From CALGLS01 sp965222105 (GTDB taxonomy: Bacteria > Bacteroidota > Bacteroidia > Chitinophagales > Saprospiraceae), in assembly GCA_965222105.1 (NCBI GenBank), contig CBDCTQ010000028.1, forward strand, positions 1 through 64,000: a stretch of DNA of 64,000 nt. The letters run 5' to 3'. The notes below the pieces were generated by a model. That model was not told where the DNA came from and made no database searches. It saw only the letters and a program-made list of their open reading frames with translations. Within the stretch, counting starts at the first letter, position 1; each line of letters begins with the position of its first letter. Below, piece by piece: positions 61,532 to 64,000 of the stretch. Both the position numbers and the translations under genes were made by a program.

Positions 61532-64000
61532 TCAAAAATCCATTTTTAAGCGCAGATTAATCCGTCGGGAGGTAAGGTAGTTGGGAATGGCGAACTGGGT
61601 GTTGTAAATCGTTTTGATCCAGGTGTTGGAGGCGGCATTTTGTACTTGGAGCAAATTAAATACTTCGAGGCTCAGCCAGGTTTGCCGACTAAACCGCAAC
61701 GGATGATTGGGCTTGCCAAAACGCCAGCCGTCTTTCCACAACTGAACGGAAAATCCGATGTCCACCCGGTGATAGGCCGAAAAGCGGTAGGTATTTCGGT
61801 AGGTAGTGTTTCTGTCTTTGAGGCCGAAGGGCAAGCCCGTGCCAAAGGAGAGATTGATATGGGTCTTGAAGTTTTTATTTTTGGGCAGGTAATCCTGAAA
61901 AAACATCGTCAAGGTCATAAACCGGTCGGTGGGCCGGGGCACGTCCTTTACTTCGCTGCCTTCCCGCTCACCGCGTTTTCTTCGGAGGTGGGTGACGCCG
62001 TTGAGGCTTTCGCGGGCCCGCAAAAACGACAGGTTGATCCACGACTCCGCTCCGGGCACAAACTCCCCGTTGAGCCGCATATCGATCCCGGCGATGTACC
62101 CCCTGGCATCGTTTTGACCGGAGTATCTGATACGTACATTGTCGACGTCGTAGGAAACGAGGTCCCACAATTGCTTGTAAAACAGTTCGGTGATGAACCG
62201 GAATTTTTTGGGACTGTATTTCCCCATATGAAAATCGATGGTCATTCCTCCAACAATGTGCAGGGATTTTTGCGAAAGCACATCGGTGCTGACCAAGCCT
62301 TGTGGGTTACGCAGCTCCCGATAAAAGGGCGGTTGAAAATACAGGCCCGCAGCCAACCGATAGGATATATCCTTTTTGCTGTTCAGCGGTTTGAACAACA
62401 ACTGCGCCCGCGGCGACACGATGGCTTCCTTGTTCAGATCCCAATACTGGCCTCGTATCCCTACCGATAATTTCATTTCGTGGATGCTGTCTTTTACGTG
62501 GGTGAATGTTTCCTGAAAATAGGCACTGATCCGGTTTGACTGGAGGTTGTTTTCCGTCTTAAGCACCGACTGCAGCAACACCTGGCTGGTGTCGTAGCGC
62601 AGCGAATATCCCGCCGAGTCGAGGCGTTCCCATTCGTTGATCTCATCGTCGATCCTTTCGTGTTGGTATTTGAGGCCCCATTGCAAGAAATGGCTTCCGG
62701 ACACGCTTCCCTTCAGACTGGTGCCATCGTCCTCATTTTTGTTTTTCAGCGAAAGCTCCAGCCCCCCTTTGAATTGCGCATTGTACACATTGGCCTGGAG
62801 GTAATTACGGACGTATTGGTGTTGTGTTCCCGTACCCAACACAGCTACTACTTCTCCAAATTCATCACTTCCCAGGTCCGACTCCACCTCCGCCAACCGG
62901 TAATCGCCGATGATGTCGAACCGTTCTGTCTCCACCGACTGATAGGCAGAGGCCAGCCATTTGAGGTAGAACGGATTTTTGTCCCTGTCGGGCAAATAGG
63001 TGAAGGAGAGGCCGCCCATACTGGTGGTAAAATCGTCGATCTCCTGCCCTTCAAATACGGTGAACAGCTCCAGGGCAAAATCGATAAGCCCCAGGGCCGT
63101 GGTGCGGGTGGATGGAACGAAGCGATATTCACTCCGGTTGTAATTGCCGAGGAAGCCAACCTGCCAGTCGCGGGAAATATCGTAGGTCAGATAGGTTTGA
63201 AAATCAGTAAAATTGGGCACGTACTCCCCCTCCACATCCAGGGAGCCCAGCAGGTACCGCGTCGTTTTATAACGGGCTCCCACCAGATACCGAAACCGGC
63301 GATAGCCAGATGAATCTGCCTTCATACTCCCTTCGAGGTGGGCCGAGGCTCCCAAAAAACTCATGCCGACAGAGGCGCGCAAAGAGTCGGGACGCTTGTA
63401 CTTGATGTCGAGTACCGACGACATTTTATCGCCGTAAATAGCCTGAAACCCACCGGACGAAAACGACAAGTCCCGGATGAGGTCGATGTTGGCAAAGGTG
63501 AGGCCCTCCTGCTGTCCCGTCCGAATCAGTTGGGGCCGGTATATTTCAAAGTCGTTGACGTATACGAGGTTTTCGTCGTAGTTGCCACCCCGCACGTTAT
63601 ATTGTGAGGAGAGCTCACCACCGGTACCGCTGTTAGTTCCCAATGCGATGTGCGGCAACACACTTTCAAAATTGCCCGTGGCGATGGGTAGTAGTTTGAG
63701 CGCAGTGACCTCTTCCTTGATCATCCCCTCTTCTTCGAGGCGGCTTTCCGTCACTTCCACTTCAATATCTGCGTCTTGCGGCGTCAAGGCTATGTCGATC
63801 CTTTTGCGGGCACCTTCCGATAAGGGGCCAACATTAACAGACGTTTCCACAAATCCGATACGGGATACAACGAGTTCGAGCGATTTGCCGACAGGCACCT
63901 TCAACTGGAAACCGCCCATTGATATTCGACTCGGTGGCATGAGACGTATTGCGAATGTATATCGTAGCAAATTCAACTGATTCGCCGGTATTGGCATCCG
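61532..64000 (-). CDS. TonB-dependent receptor, partial (5' end beyond right edge), one frameshift
   Basis: An outer-membrane receptor with a carboxypeptidase-like N-terminal domain (GKSLELVVSRIGFVETSVNV), a plug (YNVRGGNYDENLVYVNDFEI, GGFQAIYGDKMSSVLDIKYK) and a long beta-barrel ending in NLRLKMDF, with an aromatic last residue. It imports an unknown large substrate with TonB energy. The longest single frame starts near 63997, but the codons before about 63914 belong to another frame (DANTGESVEFATIYIRN, then SNINGRF). One extra base there splits the frame. The gene continues past 64000. Confidence 0.85.
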   Translation of the reverse strand, partial: RMPIPANQLNLLRYTFAIRLMPPSRISMGGFQLKVPVGKSLELVVSRIGFVETSVNVGPLSEGARKRIDIALTPQDADIEVEVTESRLEEEGMIKEEVTALKLLPIATGNFESVLPHIALGTNSGTGGELSSQYNVRGGNYDENLVYVNDFEIYRPQLIRTGQQEGLTFANIDLIRDLSFSSGGFQAIYGDKMSSVLDIKYKRPDSLRASVGMSFLGASAHLEGSMKADSSGYRRFRYLVGARYKTTRYLLGSLDVEGEYVPNFTDFQTYLTYDISRDWQVGFLGNYNRSEYRFVPSTRTTALGLIDFALELFTVFEGQEIDDFTTSMGGLSFTYLPDRDKNPFYLKWLASAYQSVETERFDIIGDYRLAEVESDLGSDEFGEVVAVLGTGTQHQYVRNYLQANVYNAQFKGGLELSLKNKNEDDGTSLKGSVSGSHFLQWGLKYQHERIDDEINEWERLDSAGYSLRYDTSQVLLQSVLKTENNLQSNRISAYFQETFTHVKDSIHEMKLSVGIRGQYWDLNKEAIVSPRAQLLFKPLNSKKDISYRLAAGLYFQPPFYRELRNPQGLVSTDVLSQKSLHIVGGMTIDFHMGKYSPKKFRFITELFYKQLWDLVSYDVDNVRIRYSGQNDARGYIAGIDMRLNGEFVPGAESWINLSFLRARESLNGVTHLRRKRGEREGSEVKDVPRPTDRFMTLTMFFQDYLPKNKNFKTHINLSFGTGLPFGLKDRNTTYRNTYRFSAYHRVDIGFSVQLWKDGWRFGKPNHPLRFSRQTWLSLEVFNLLQVQNAASNTWIKTIYNTQFAIPNYLTSRRINLRLKMDF

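Overview
The window is a chromosomal segment of a Bacteroidota bacterium, most likely from the Saprospiria/Chitinophagia side of the phylum. The evidence is Por/type IX secretion sorting domains (genes at 12.6 and 43.5 kb), a TonB-dependent receptor with a carboxypeptidase-like N-terminal domain, many lipoproteins, TAnnTTTG-type -7 boxes, a CcmF-type cytochrome c biogenesis protein and typical Bacteroidota versions of Mrp, NifU-like and RibF proteins. I see no rRNA, tRNA or CRISPR array.

Layout. 0-3.9 kb is a housekeeping block: Nudix hydrolase divergent from pyrE, then an M42 aminopeptidase and a UbiA-like membrane protein. 3.9-15.8 kb is an accessory island. It holds four copies (A-D) of a roughly 0.6-0.7 kb repeat whose 5' part looks like group II intron domain I, but no reverse transcriptase or domain V is visible. 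It also holds two complete IS4-family insertion sequences, an internally deleted IS5-family element, an IS91 remnant, a broken M4 protease gene, an ECF sigma/SRPBCC/unknown operon, an AbiEii-type toxin pair and two AT-rich orphan genes. Several of these units have complementary ends and are followed by attC-like hairpins, so the island resembles an integron cassette array without a visible integrase. Copy B is a nest: a palindromic element and an IS4-family IS are each inserted in the repeat, and another IS4-family IS is inserted in the palindromic element, all with target duplications.

15.8-51 kb is mainly chromosomal: a giant alpha-2-macroglobulin protein with TonB-plug and TonB-C segments, NamZ-like muramidase, DnaQ/GIY-YIG nuclease, pyrF, a NifU-like protein, Mrp, a RibF-glycosyltransferase fusion, RluA-type pseudouridine synthase, a lipoprotein/glycosidase-like operon, prmC, DUF192, ccmF, a DUF2520-type reductase, an endonuclease/exonuclease/phosphatase lipoprotein, a T9SS surface protein, GT39, a 2OG-Fe(II) oxygenase and an SGNH hydrolase. 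Small palindromic repeats and one 123-bp MITE lie in the gaps.

51-61.4 kb is a minus-strand cluster that is the most unusual system here. In transcription order it has a CHAT (caspase-like) protease, a partner of unknown function, a STAND ATPase split into two genes by two kelch-repeat lipoprotein genes, a secreted protein of unknown function and a WD40-like/SH3 protein. A sensor-ATPase-protease signalling or conflict system is my inference. A TonB-dependent receptor follows and runs off the right edge. Several genes between 57 and 64 kb carry single extra bases that break otherwise intact frames; these are either sequencing errors or early decay.
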